Origin: Malaya genurostris
Taxonomy: Eukaryota > Arthropoda > Insecta > Diptera > Culicidae
Direction: 5' to 3'
DNA: 64,000 nt
Assembly (NCBI RefSeq): GCF_030247185.1
Contig: NC_080572.1
Location: 88,167,435-88,231,434, forward strand
This document shows, piece by piece, positions 43,216-56,400 of the stretch. Numbering within the stretch: the first letter of the stretch is position 1; each line of letters begins with the position of its first letter. Below the pieces are notes generated by a model. That model ran no database searches and was not told where the DNA came from. It was given only the letters and a program-made list of their open reading frames with translations. Position numbers and translations under genes: made by a program.

Positions 43216-45190
43216 GTCACGTTCAAATAAGTTCAGATAGGGTCTTGGATTCTAATTTTGTTATAATTCAAAGGTAAAACAATTCCATCGGTGTAATCGC
43301 TTAACGGTTGTTGTTTCTTGTTTATGTTAAAATGGTTTCTATTTTACATCTATAAAATTATTAATAGTTTTTCTCAGTTTGAACTAGTAAAGTAATTTTA
43401 AATAGTGGCCCTTATTGCCGGTCTCACTTTCACTTAATTTGACTTTACCTATTCCAAGTATCACGCAAATTGAAGTGATCACTGTAGTAAAAAAATATCA
43501 TTTTTTTATTTGATGGTGTGTCAACTTGACAGGGCTGGGACCTATAGAGATCTGTCTTGCCCGTTAGGTTATGTGTTCGGTTATGTTATTATTTGCGATT
43601 ATGATTATATTCGATTGTAAATGCTTTTACAGTGACTCCTGATGATAGTTTCGGGGCGTTTTGTTTTAGAATTGTTATTTATTTTACTTATGTTCAGAAA
43701 TATTTTTAAATATTTCGGTTGTGCAACTTTTAAGTTTCACAATACTACCGTAAGTTTCGCAATACTACCGTGAAAATCACTGTAGAACAATTTTAAGTAC
43801 ATCTAAAACAATTATGCAGCAAATCATTAACTTGTTCATGTTTCACTAGCAGTTATAGAAGTTCTGCAAAAATTTTCTCATCGTAATGTAAAACGGGAGT
43901 AACTATAACAATTGTACAACTTATCAAAAATTTTCCAAACGGTTGTCATAATTGTATCGGACACAATATACGTCAAAATGGCTATAAATCTTTTATAGAA
44001 AAAAAATTAGCGAAATGATGCACTCCGCATTGCAAAAAATGATAAGCCGTATTGAGAACCTTGCAGTAAAAATATTTTTCTGCTGAGTCCAGTGTGTGGA
44101 GTTTTCTTCAGTTTGAAAAAAAACAATGGTACAAAATTCAGAACTTGCAAAAAAGTTGTGCAAGTTTTATCTGTTTGAAATGAACTTTGAAAACTTGCAA
44201 ACATGAGAATATTATCATGAAAGTTACTGAAATACAGCACTACCTACGCAATAAAAATAAAAATCAATCAGATAATTTGTATTCGGTTTGAATAGACGCG
44301 AAAAAATGAGCAGACCTGACTTCACTTCTTAAAGATATTGAACGAAAATTTAAGCTCATCGAAGTTACACTCATAGTTATATAGTACCACTTGGGCAACT
44401 TGTTTTTGCCACTCCAGCACTTGGGCTTACCAAAATAAAACCTACAGTGCGTATCACAAAAGTTGGGCGCGCTAAGATGAATGATTGTTAAGTATTGTTG
44501 TTTAATTCAATCAAAAAACGTAGAGCATTTCTTTTCGAAATATTAACATGTAAATGTTTCCTGTTATTTAGATAATATAGATCATTACGTTGCGTGAACT
44601 ATTTTCTATTCAACTCACTGTTACCATCGATGCCATATTGGAAAATATCCAGGAAAAATTCATTTCGAGATTTCTCAGGTTCAATAAAACATTAGTTTGA
44701 TCAAAATCGTCTGAAAATTTTAGGAATGTTTGAATATACGCATTTTAAACACCATTCCGATGATCCTCATTAAAAATAATTGAATGTTATTATTTTGTTA
44801 AGAGATCAATTCTACAATATGTAGCATTATTATTTTTCATGTGCATATTATTTTACAAGATCCATGTTTGTGTTAAGCGCAGTTTTATTGAAAATCAAAT
44901 GTGAAACTTATTCATCAGAAATAAAGTTTATGTTTTTATAAACGTCATTCCATTTCTTGTTTACATTACACAGTAGTTTTCACGAGGTTCACAATTGTTT
45001 TTTCACTGATTTTTTTACTGCCTATGTAATGGGATCGATGCATGAGTTTTTGTATCAGTTGCACAATCGTTGTGAATAAATATTCGTAACAACGGAGGAA
45101 GCTAAAGATAAGTTGCACAACACAGAAAAATTGCGCTTTTTTATATAATAAAATTTTTATTCTGGCCTTTTCACGTAAAAGCTTTACGTG
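43216..45190. other. AT-rich DNA, no gene seen
   Basis: Nothing convincing; a short direct repeat (GTTTCGCAATACTACCGT and a near copy) occurs at about 43.74-43.77 kb. Confidence 0.5.
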
Positions 45191-45215
45191 GTCGATTGGC
45201 TTACTTTTTTGTTAC

Positions 45216-46140
45216 CTAAAATTTTTTTTTGTTATTGGATCTCGTTGTCACCCTTTTTCTAGGGGGAGATGAGTTTCCATTTCTATCCAACGAGGATCGG
45301 GGGTCACTTCCTCCGCGGCTTATCTCATCATCCATTGCTTCATCGTCGGTGTTGTGTGTGATTTCCGTTTTCTTTTCGTTTTCCTTGTTGATCGTAGTCT
45401 TGGGCTCGTTGAGAGTTGCTGTAGATGCGCCTTGTTGTACATTGGTTGCAGTTGCTGGTTGGTTGGAGGGTAAGTTGTTAACTGCAGCTGGTGTACTTTG
45501 TTCTATAGGGGATACTGATGGTTTCGTTGAAGGGTTATTGGTGGCTGTCACAGATGTACTGGGGTTGCTTGGGGTTGGTGTGAAGGAAGCACGGTGTGAT
45601 AGTCTCCTTGTCCAGTTTATCACATGGCTTACCGTAGTGAACAGCTTTTTGGCAATATTCACATGTGGCCATCTGATTGTCATAGGTAACAAGTGATTTG
45701 CACGGAATTCTTGTATCTTGATCGAAAGTCACATAAGAATGTATAGGCCTCTTCAAGCGCATGCGTAACAAACGTACACCGAATATAAGAATTATAAGAA
45801 TCGGTGACGCTTGAAGGAAGATCATACACACGCACTTCTATAGCACTATCTTCCATATATACTGGAATGTTGTACTTAAGGTTCTCGTGCTCCACATAGT
45901 GCACATTGTTATTGTCTTTTGCGAATTGAATTGCACCCAACTCTTTATAAAACTGTATGTAAATAACATTATTCGTCTTATTGCATTGAAGTAAATGCAC
46001 ACGTTTAATGTCAAGATGCATTTGCTCCTTAAGCAAACCTTCAAGTTCTCGTATCGAAGGTCGAATTTCGCACTGCCTGAAGTCAACAACAATTGTATTC
46101 TTTCGTGTCGGCGGTAGCTTTTGTTCTTTTGGTTCACTCA
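45216..46140 (-). pseudogene. LINE ORF1-like protein, frameshifted
   Basis: From ATG 46140 the minus strand reads MSEPKEQKLPPTRKN, VDFRQCEIRPSIRELEGLL, then an RRM-like stretch (VYMEDSAIEVRVYDLPSS). The frame shifts twice (near 45800 and 45600). A zinc knuckle, CEYCQKAVHYGKPC, appears in the middle frame. The last frame is a Pro/Ser/Thr/Asn-rich tail ending in a basic cluster (PPRKRVTTRSNNKKKF). The order RRM-like domain, single CCHC, low-complexity basic tail is typical of mosquito LINE ORF1 proteins. No ORF2 follows within the window, so it is a truncated relic. The copy at 7897-8172 shares its 5' end. Confidence 0.7.
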
Positions 46141-46249
46141 TTTCGAGGTCGTTATATTGTTTACTACACAATACTGTACTTGGTTTCTTCCGTCCCGAAC
46201 GTAAGCGGTTTTGTTTTATCGACTGACTTGGATAAGATGTGAAAGCGAA

Positions 46250-47270
46250 CTGTGAAATTGCACTTTTTCAATGACACAACAGTTACAGGGATTGTATTCT
46301 AAACTAACTTGATTAATTTGCCCAATCAATAGAAAAATACAGGACAGCAACCTAGCATGCTACTTGAGAAGGGTCAGTATATAACAAATAAATTCAATGA
46401 CCGCATGAATCATGTAAATCCTTATTACTTCACGCTTTACTTTAACTAAGATTGATCGACAATTCTGAAGCAGGTCCAATACGACCTATCAAAATTGTTT
46501 TATATTAGGTAGGAAACTACAGCGAATCAAGTACCCGCAATTAGAGTGACAACACTAGCCCGTTTAACCCGTTTTACCAAAACTCTTTTCATAATTCGAA
46601 TCTTAAGATGAAATTATTTCCGAAACCAAATGGGTTTTGTTCACAACAAAAAAGGAGCGCATCTGGTAGTTGAAAGTGAGCGAAATTCGTGTTACCGTAT
46701 ACACTTAAACTTATTTGAAAACTTTTGATGTAGCACACATTTTTGTTTTCTATATAATAATTCAGAGAAAATGGTCAGTCACTTTCAGCTTAGCAAATTT
46801 TTGTTCTATTAGTAATATTATGATACCTACTAATTGTAAAATACGTATCGAACTGAACAGATCAAATCGATTTCGTAATAACAGAATGAAATTTTAAATA
46901 TTAGCGAGTAATTTCTAATTTCTTCTGCTATAATGACAGAGACGATGGTTTTGAGGGAGTAAGCGACATATCAGTATCACTTTCTATCACAGTCACGTAA
47001 CGGGATGACAAACCGTTACCGTTACGTTACACGCTAGAAAGCATACAAGCAAATCATAAACGCAAAGGTTTGGTCCACATTACCAATATAAATTACTTAA
47101 AACTTGTGTTGCCTTGTACCTCAGCGGCTATTGCGGTTAGTTTTTTTTTAATAAGACCTTTACGGACCGTTATGTGTTTGTTCAGTTCAAGTACAAAATA
47201 TCCTATCGTGTATAGAAAACAGAAGGATAGATGTAGGTGGAACCATTTCTAATCGATACCCATTCTTATT
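46250..47270. other. intergenic DNA upstream of Arf1, no gene seen
   Basis: AT-rich. The TTCTTATTACAG at 47263-47274 may be the acceptor for the 5' UTR part of the Arf1 start exon. No clear core promoter. Confidence 0.4.
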
Positions 47271-47499
47271 ACAGATTCACCACTGAAAATCATTCTGTTC
47301 CAATAGAAAAATATCGTAGCGAAAAAAATCAACGCAATAGTATAAACAGCCCCATCGTACTTTTTCTTTCATCAAAAACAACGCAAGCACACCGGAAGCA
47401 GGATCTATTTGTTGATTTAGGTTAGGGTATTTCGCGTTCTTTTCTAAGAAGCGAACCTTTAAAGAAAACAGCGAACAACAAAAGGCACCACCAGCAACA

Positions 47500-50400
47500 A
47501 TGGGGAACGTTTTCGCGAATCTGTTCAAAGGGTTGTTCGGCAAGAAGGAGATGAGAATACTGATGGTTGGATTGGATGCCGCTGGTAAAACCACAATCCT
47601 GTATAAACTAAAATTAGGAGAAATTGTTACAACGATTCCTACCATTGGTATGTAAACTGTAAAACAGGTTCCCATAGCTATTACACCGTTTACCGTTACC
47701 TTTTTCCGCTTTTTTTTTTGCTCTTTCGCAGGTTTCAATGTGGAGACTGTAGAATACAAAAATATTAGTTTTACAGTATGGGACGTGGGCGGTCAGGACA
47801 AGATTCGGCCACTGTGGAGGCATTACTTTCAGAACACACAAGTAAGAATCAATACTAATCTAATGAGTGACTAGGAGAACTGATAATGTACCTTTGTTTG
47901 TTTCAGGGACTTATCTTTGTCGTAGACAGTAACGACAGAGAGCGTATCGGCGAAGCCAGAGAAGAACTGATGCGAATGCTGGCAGAAGACGAGCTTAGAG
48001 ATGCGGTTTTACTTATATTTGCAAACAAACAGGTGAGTCGATCGTTTGAATAGTCCAGTAAGAGCAGTCAATCCTCACGCTGAATTAAATAACACCCTGA
48101 ATTATGGACGATATTAGAAAATTTCTGTAAAAATAAAAACAAATAGTGATAATAGTGTGATAATGCTTGCCAAAACTGAAGCAAACAAAGATATTGTATC
48201 CGATTCTGTCACAATTGGTTGATTGAAAGTTTAGTAATACGCAAAAAAAAACTAATTAGACAACAGTGACCCTATGTAGTCCAAACAGTGTTACCAAAAT
48301 AGTATAAACAATAATAGGTCTAAGACAAATATATTACCGGTTTGATAGAAAGGAGGTTTAGCATAATGGCCGTTTGACAGAAGGCTATTAGATATGATTT
48401 ATATGTAGTCATCTAGTAGTCATCTGACATATGCAAACCATTAGTTAGAATGACATCTGCTGTCTCTATTGGACTTTTAGGTGCTTCGAATTTTCGCGTC
48501 GCTATAACAGCAGTATTGCTCAGATATTGTATTCGATTAATCATAATTCATTGAATGAAAGTCGAGTAATCAGTAATATAACAAGGCGACTCTGCTGATG
48601 AGATGACTATTGGAATAATAGCCCTATAATACACCGGTTTAAGCGCTATTCACACTAGGCAGTGACGTATCCGGAACGGGACTGGTCCGGATCCCGTCCG
48701 GGTTTCGCTTCAAATTTGTTCAATGCAGCTCCATGTGAATATTCTCACTAGACCGTGTCTGTATCGACACACGTCCGAAGCACGGCCAAAGCATGCGTTG
48801 ACTCAAAGTTACTATTGGCAGGTATTTGAATTGTTGCATGCTTTTCATCCAAGGCTCCAAGACACAGCGGGAAATTCCACAAACATCGTTAGCAATCTTC
48901 TTCCACATATCTTCTGTTGGTTTCGGCATTGCATCGTCGAATAATTTATCGGTAATCACACGAAATATTTCGTGAACAATCTGGTAGACAGTCCCAAGTC
49001 TGTAACTAAATGCTATGGTTTTTTTCCGTGTCTCCTGTTGCTAAATATCGGAAATCATTAGACAAACACAAACTATAAGCCATATCAATGATCGTTATAC
49101 AATTTTTGGTTGGAGTTTTCTTGACATTTACAGAGAAATCTTGTTAATAAATCAATGAAAATATCTTAAACAAACTGCCAGCCTCTCTTGGGGAGTCACT
49201 GCTAATCGGAATGTAGTGTAATACTTTTTAAGACATGGATGAATTTTACTCAACAGCGAGATCAAACAGGCTTCTGACAATCGGAAATATTCCTCGATCT
49301 CGTCATTCACAAGCTGCTTATACAAGGAAGTGAATTCACCCTCAATTGCTCTTTTTCGCCAAAGTTCGTGCATCCAAATCTTCTTTCTTTTTTTTTTGTT
49401 TTTAAACTGCTGAAATGACGGAAATATCATTTAGAGCAATTGCAATTACGGCTTATTCTTCGTTGGAAAAATGTGCCATTTTCGTGAGGAACAGAAAAAC
49501 ATCAAATGCAAATAAACTGACTAATAGCAACGGCAGCGACACGTAACAATCGAAAGAAAAAGTAAACAAAGAGAATCTTTCATTGTTACTTAGGCCGAAA
49601 TGAACATTTTATACAGATTTTATTAGGTGTACAACTTTGCTTCCGCCGTTTTTTTTTCAAAAATTTAAAGCTTTATTGCGAAAAAGTGCTTACAGATGTA
49701 TTATTCAAAGTATTGTCCGTCGCTAGCGACCACTTTCTCCCATCTTTCCGGAAATTTTCGGATCCCGGCTCGAAAAAAAGGAGTCCTTTTTTGACGCTAT
49801 TCATAAAGCAATCCATTTTCCAACTCTTCGAAGGATTGAAAATGTTGATCTGCCAGGCCGTGTGCCATCGAACGGAATAGGTAGAAGTCAGAAGGGGCGA
49901 CAATGTTCATTTCGACCTAAGTAACAATGAGAGATTCTCTTTGTTTACTTTCTCTTTCGATTATTGCGAAATATTCCTGCTTATTTTGGTATTTTTTGCA
50001 GTGTGGATACGAAGATGAGAGCTTTAGTTATTATTACTAGTAAATAATTGGAGATAAGAATTGCTAAGAGTACCGTAATAATCGAAAGAAAAAGTAAACA
50101 AAGAGAATCTTTCATTGTTACTTAGGCCGAAATGAACATTTTATACAGATTTTATTAGGTGTACAACTTTGCTTCCGCCGTTTTTTTTTTTTCAAAAATT
50201 TAAAGCTTTATTGCGAAAAAGTGCTTACAGATGTATTATTCAAAGTATTGTCCGTCGCTAGCGACCACTTTCTCCCATCTTTCCGGAAATTTTCGGATCC
50301 TGGCTCGAAAAAAAGGAGTCCTTTTTTGACGCTATTCATAAAGCAATCCATTTTTCCAACTCTTCGAAGGATTGAAAATGTTGATCTGCCAGGCCGTGTG

Positions 50401-53400
50401 CCATCGAACGGAATAGGTAGAAGTCAGAAGGGGCGACAATGTTCATTTCGACCTAAGTAACAATGAGAGATTCTCTTTGTTTACTTTCTCTTTCGATTAT
50501 TGCGAAATATTCCTGCTTATTTTGGTATTTTTTGCAGTGTGGATACGAAGATGAGAGCTTTAGTTATTATTACCAGTAAATAATTGGAGATAAGAATTGC
50601 TAAGAGTACCGTAATAATCGAAAGAAAAAGTAAACAAAGAGAATCTTTCATTGTTACTTAGGCCGAAATGAACATTTTATACAGATTTTATTAGGTGTAC
50701 AACTTTGCTTCCGCCGTTTTTTTTTCAAAAATTTTAAGTTTTATTGCGAAAAAGTGCTTACAGATGTATTATTCAAAGTATTGTCCGTCGCTAGCGACCA
50801 CTTTCTCCCATCTTTCCGGAAATTTTCGGATCCCGGCTCGAAAAAAAGGAGTCCTTTTTTGACGCTATTCATAAAGCAATCCATTTTCCAACTCTTCGAA
50901 GGATTGAAAATGTTGATCTGCCAGGCCGTGTGCCATCGAACGGAATAGGTAGAAGTCAGAAGGGGCGACAATGTTCATTTCGACCTAAGTAACAATGAGA
51001 GATTCTCTTTGTTTACTTTCTCTTTCGATTATTGCGAAATATTCCTGCTTATTTTGGTATTTTTTGCAGTGTGGATACGAAGATGAGAGCTTTAGTTATT
51101 ATTACTAGTAAATAATTGGAGATAAGAATTGCTAAGAGTACCGTAATAATCGAAAGAAAAAGTAAACAAAGAGAATCTTTCATTGTTACTTAGGCCGAAA
51201 TGAACATTTTATACAGATTTTATTAGGTGTACAACTTTGCTTCCGCCGTTTTTTTTTTTCAAAAATTTAAAGCTTTATTGCGAAAAATTGCTTACAGATG
51301 TATTATTCAAAGTATTGTCCGTCGCTAGCGACCACTTTCTCCCATCTTTCCGGAAATTTTCGGATCCCGGCTCGAAAAAAAGGAGTCCTTTTTTGACGCT
51401 ATTCATAAAGCAATCCATTTTCCAACTCTTCGAAGGATTGAAAATGTTGATCTGCCAGGCCGTGTGCATTCGAACGGAATAGGTAGAAGTTAGAAGGGGC
51501 GACATCTGGGGAATACGGCGGGTGGGGCAAGACTTCCCATTTCAGCGTTTCCAGGTACTTTTGACCACTTTTGCGACGTAAGGCCGAGCATTGTCATGTT
51601 AGAGGATGACTTTGCCATGTCGCTCTTGATATTGTGGCCGCTTTTCTTTTAGCGCGCGACTAAGGCGCATCAGTTGCGTTCGGTAGCGATCTCCTGTGAT
51701 GGTTTCACCCGGTTTTAAGAGTTCGTAGTAAATTGTTATTCATCTTTGAAGGTTTTTTCTCTTACACCATCATGTTTGTCTTCGACATCGAAATCACCAT
51801 TTTTAAAACGTTGTAACCACTCCCGACACGTTCTTTTTCTCAGAGCAGCATCACCGTAAGTTTCTGAAAGCATTCGATGTCCTTCAGTTGCATTTTTTTT
51901 CGAATTGAAACAGAAAAGTAAAACTTCCCGCAAATGGCGAGAATTGGGCACATAAACAGACATTTTCGAGTGTGAATAATACGAAAACAAGAACAGCTGT
52001 CACTGGAACGGCGATGACAATTCGTTAGGCACTGTACACACTCACTTTAAAGGCATTATCATCTATGTATTTTATCCAGCCTCAGCCGGTACAGCCACCT
52101 ATCGGAACCTGATACAAATAAATCCCGGCACATTGCGGTTGTCGTATGTTCGAGCCCCGACCTGGAAGGATTCGTAGTGTCAGTAGCATCGCAGCACCAG
52201 CCATGCAATGGTTCTGTACACTCTGAATCGGCTGCGAAGTCTGTTGAAACAGAAGGGAAACAAATTCCACTACAGGAATGTAATACCAAGGCTTTGCCTA
52301 CTCCGGTATAGGACAGCAAAGACTGCCTTGATTATACTCAAATTGCAGCGAGTCTAGTCGGTGCTGCATTACACCAGTGTAGAGCTAACAAAAAAAAGAA
52401 CGACATTAGTGTTATTCTAGTTGAGTGTTTCTCTTTTCTCATACCAGCATAACATCAATTAAGTATTTTTAATATATGCGCGCTGGCATATCTTATCAGT
52501 GTTTTGATTAGTTTCATGTGATTTAATACAATTCGAATCAAAAGAGGACGTCGCTACTGATAGTATGATAGATGATGAATATTATCATTTCTAATATCTT
52601 TATAGGGTCGTGAATGCTTTGATGCTCGAGGAATGATGAAAAGTTTCATTTATTTTTCATTAAATTGAATTGTATATCGAAACTGTAACGTATAATTAGT
52701 TCCGTCAATTAAAAACCCTGAAGAAATATTTACTGGTGATCTATGGAAATTCTTACAGGACGCGCACCTACAGAAATCACCTCTTTCTAGTTGCGGGCGT
52801 TTGCCCGGATTACCAATCAAATCAAATCAAATCAAAGCCCGGATTATCAATCAAAATCCTAGTCTAAAACTCTTCCGTTTTCAAACTGCTCGAGAAAAAT
52901 TATTTTAGTTTCAGCTTACTTCCGCTGACACATTTGATTAGCAACAAACACATTCCTATATGGATTTCCTCTTGCAGAAATTATTGCGATATAAAGATTT
53001 ACGTAAACCCGCAAAAAATAAACCTTTAATTTAACACGCGAAAGGCAATGAGTATGGAATGTTGTAAAACTATTTATTTTTCCGACAAACTGCTTTTGTA
53101 ACAGAAAATATTTAGTTTTGTTTATTTTGTGTAGCGCAATCTAATACGAATGCATTGAAGCAGTGTTGCTAACTTTTTATTAGAGAATTATATTCTAGAT
53201 TATTAGGGAATTAAAATCTACATTCATTTTTATTAGGGAAATAAAATCTAAATTCATAATTCTCGGGTAATTTTTCAAAAGGGCGTATAAGCAAGTGACA
53301 GTTTTTCTTTAATCACTCTCTCTTTCGATTATCGAGGGGCTGGGGTCCACTAGGAGATTGATAGTACCTATTAGCTCTCTCCGGACTGTACCAGCCTAGA

Positions 53401-56400
53401 TGCCGTGTGGAATCCGGCGGAAAAAAATTGAATGAAGAATAGATCCACTGGGTTCCTGCTTCCATGTCGTAAAAGGCGACAATTGCAGGAGTTTCTTTTT
53501 CCTTTCAGTTATCAGATATTTTCAATGTTTTAATTCTGATTACTCTATTTTACTAAATCATCTCTTTATTCAACCTATCAATTTCCGTCTAGCTTCGGAG
53601 AAAAGTTTTATTAGGAATGATTTCTTCTTCCATGTTATTGATTGTCTTTCAGGATTATAAAATGAATGATAAAATTCAACCATTGCGCAAATCCGTTTAT
53701 ATTACAAAGTTAATAACAGAGATAACATGTATCGGTATTTTGAATACATAGTAAAAAACACTTGATATTAATATTTCAAACAGTAAATTAATATTTTTCT
53801 CGGTAGCCGGCTGCCCAGATCAACTAATATAACCAATTAATAATTTTAATAAATAATTAAAATAATAAAGCGGAAATAATAAAGAATCAAGACGCGTGTG
53901 AAATCCTTTGTTTGGTGATTTAAAATGATTTTATAATAACTGTTTAGAATATTTCAATGTAATGAATCAACTTTTTTGTTTAAATCCTATTCGCTCGTTT
54001 ATTTTGTATCACGTAGTTTCATTTATAAAAACGTACTTAATCCACCTAGCAGTGAGATGATACCTTTTTTTATCAATCCACATGTGTTTTTTTTGCATGA
54101 CTAAAAAAAACACGAAAGGTAGATGCATAAACGAGTGACTGCATACTCGACAGCCGGCTGTCCGGAGTTTTGTCAATTTCGGAGATTGACTGTTTCGTGC
54201 ATTATATTGCCAGCACAAAGTAACACATAAAACGATAATACTTTAAAACATTCTTGGTAGCCGGCTACCCAGAGCAATAAACACATGACTCTGTCAGCTT
54301 GGAGCGAAATCAATCTTCAGTTCAGCAACGCCATCGCACGGCATCACATTCAACATATCATGTCAATTGTATGGGTGCGCAGCCCTGCTAGTTTGGTGCG
54401 CACGAATTTAACATTTCTCTCCTCTACTTCTATGTATGAGATTCGATGCGGACTCACCTGAGGGTGACATGCTCGCAAAAAAGGATGTTGCCCATGATTT
54501 GTTCGGGAAATGTGAGAGCTGGATATCTTGTTAATATGATGTCTTTGGTAGTATTCAATATTGACCGTTTCACTCTTTTCAAGGTATTCAATGAACAAAT
54601 TGTCATTCGACACCCAAGATACAAAGGCCCATAACTTTACCTTTCGATGTTTGGATCTTCAGACACTTTTATCCACTGATTTTTGAGGTTTTGAACAATC
54701 GAAATATTACAAGGTTATTTATAATTGATTAAATTATTACTGTTGTATACAATCAAAGTGATATGAAGCACAATGACATTGAAATTAATCAATTCTATGG
54801 TTCACATATGAATTCAAATTTATAATGAAATTAAAAAAAAACTCGCCCTAACTAAGGGGTTTGTAGGGTCTTAACACTTTTGAAAAATCATTTATTATCT
54901 CTTTGTATTTTGTTATAGTTTTGTTTGAAACGAGCAAATGACTTGTCAATTACAATGTAAAGCTACCGAAACTGCCAACAGTCATTTCGGATTAAATGTT
55001 TTGAATTATTGCCAACATTACGGATGAGATGTCATCATTCTGATTATAGGCATTCGGAGTAAAACATTTGTAGAATATTTTGTAAAATTTTAAATCCTAT
55101 CAGAATTTGAGAGTATTTACAAAATTCGACATTAATTATTATAGAGTGAAACAACCTTAAAACGTCGATAAAACAAAGTGAACTGTAGAACTGTTTAATA
55201 GAGTATCTACTCAATAAAAATGCGTCTAGTTAAACTGGAGTACAAACTAATAATGACTTTATTATCTCAGACCTCACTTCGTTTCTGACATGAGTTTCAC
55301 TTTTCTCTCTCGCGAGTCAAACTCTCTCTTGAGAACTAGTATAACATAACATAGAGCAGCTTAGAAAAGACAGAATTAGTGACTTTGTGAAAGTGTAATA
55401 ACGTGATAGTGAAATAGTGGAATTATTTATTACATAAATAGTGCAACTATTGAATATATTCCGCTAACAGCTCCAAGTAAAATAGTCAATACAATGCAAT
55501 TTAGACCAATCATTTCCTAACAAATTAAAAGTAATTCTCAAGAGTCTTGATTTGAGCAAGAACTTCCTGTATGTTAAAAAAATTGATTATGTTTTCATTC
55601 TCCTTTTTGGAGTTTGTGTTTTTACAGTAATATTTTACAGTCTGTGAAAAAAAATCACCCAATTCCATTATTATTATACATTATTGTTTGCAACATTCTA
55701 AGCCACCGCATGGCGATGAAACCATAAATTATTTAGTTAATAATAACGGGCCCTCCAATACTGGTTTCGCGCGTGGATATTATTTCCACTTTCTTTGATT
55801 AGTTTACGCTAAGTTCGGATGGGACTGATACTCGTTCTCACCAGTTATAAATTGATGCTATCAATTTAATTGACACCGGAAATTCTTCAGCTCGTCTATA
55901 TAACCGACTAGGGAAAGAAGTTGTTGATTGTTATTATACATTGAATGATAGAAACCAGAGAATCCAGTATTAGCCAGCTCGTGTTTTGGTGACGCATTGA
56001 TAGTGGGAACCGACCCGCATCGAAATGTTTACTGTTTATAGTTTTAGACCGCGTGTTACCACTTTTGTGCGAAATTACTCGCGTCAGTTCAATATAGAAT
56101 TGTCACATACAAATTCCATGAATTTGTTTACTTGGTGCTTTTGCTGTGTTATATCCAGTCATCGCTCAACTATTCATTGTTGTTCATAACTTGGCATATC
56201 ATCAATCAAACGAAATTCGCTTATGTACTTCAGTGAAACATGTATGATGTATGTATGTATGTATGTACATGAAATTTCGGTCGTCGGATTTTTTTTAGTT
56301 GATGCCAGACGCCTTAAAAATGTATGGAACGTCGAGATCTGGTATTATTTGAAAAAAAATTGGAAAAAATCGGTCAAAAAATGGTTAATTTTTTCAAGCC

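Noticed and set aside
45229..45696. 155-codon hydrophobic plus-strand frame
   Set aside because: It is the complement of the low-complexity tail of the LINE ORF1 relic; the apparent membrane-like composition comes from reversed Ser/Thr/Asn codons.
49686..51482. Regularly spaced repeats resembling an array such as CRISPR
   Set aside because: The units are about 535 bp, are composed of transposon parts and lie in an animal intron; there are no short repeats with unique spacers.
49673..51505. Four identical 64-81 codon frames taken as a small gene family
   Set aside because: They are repeated copies of an antisense mariner end; the true mariner protein is on the minus strand in a different frame.
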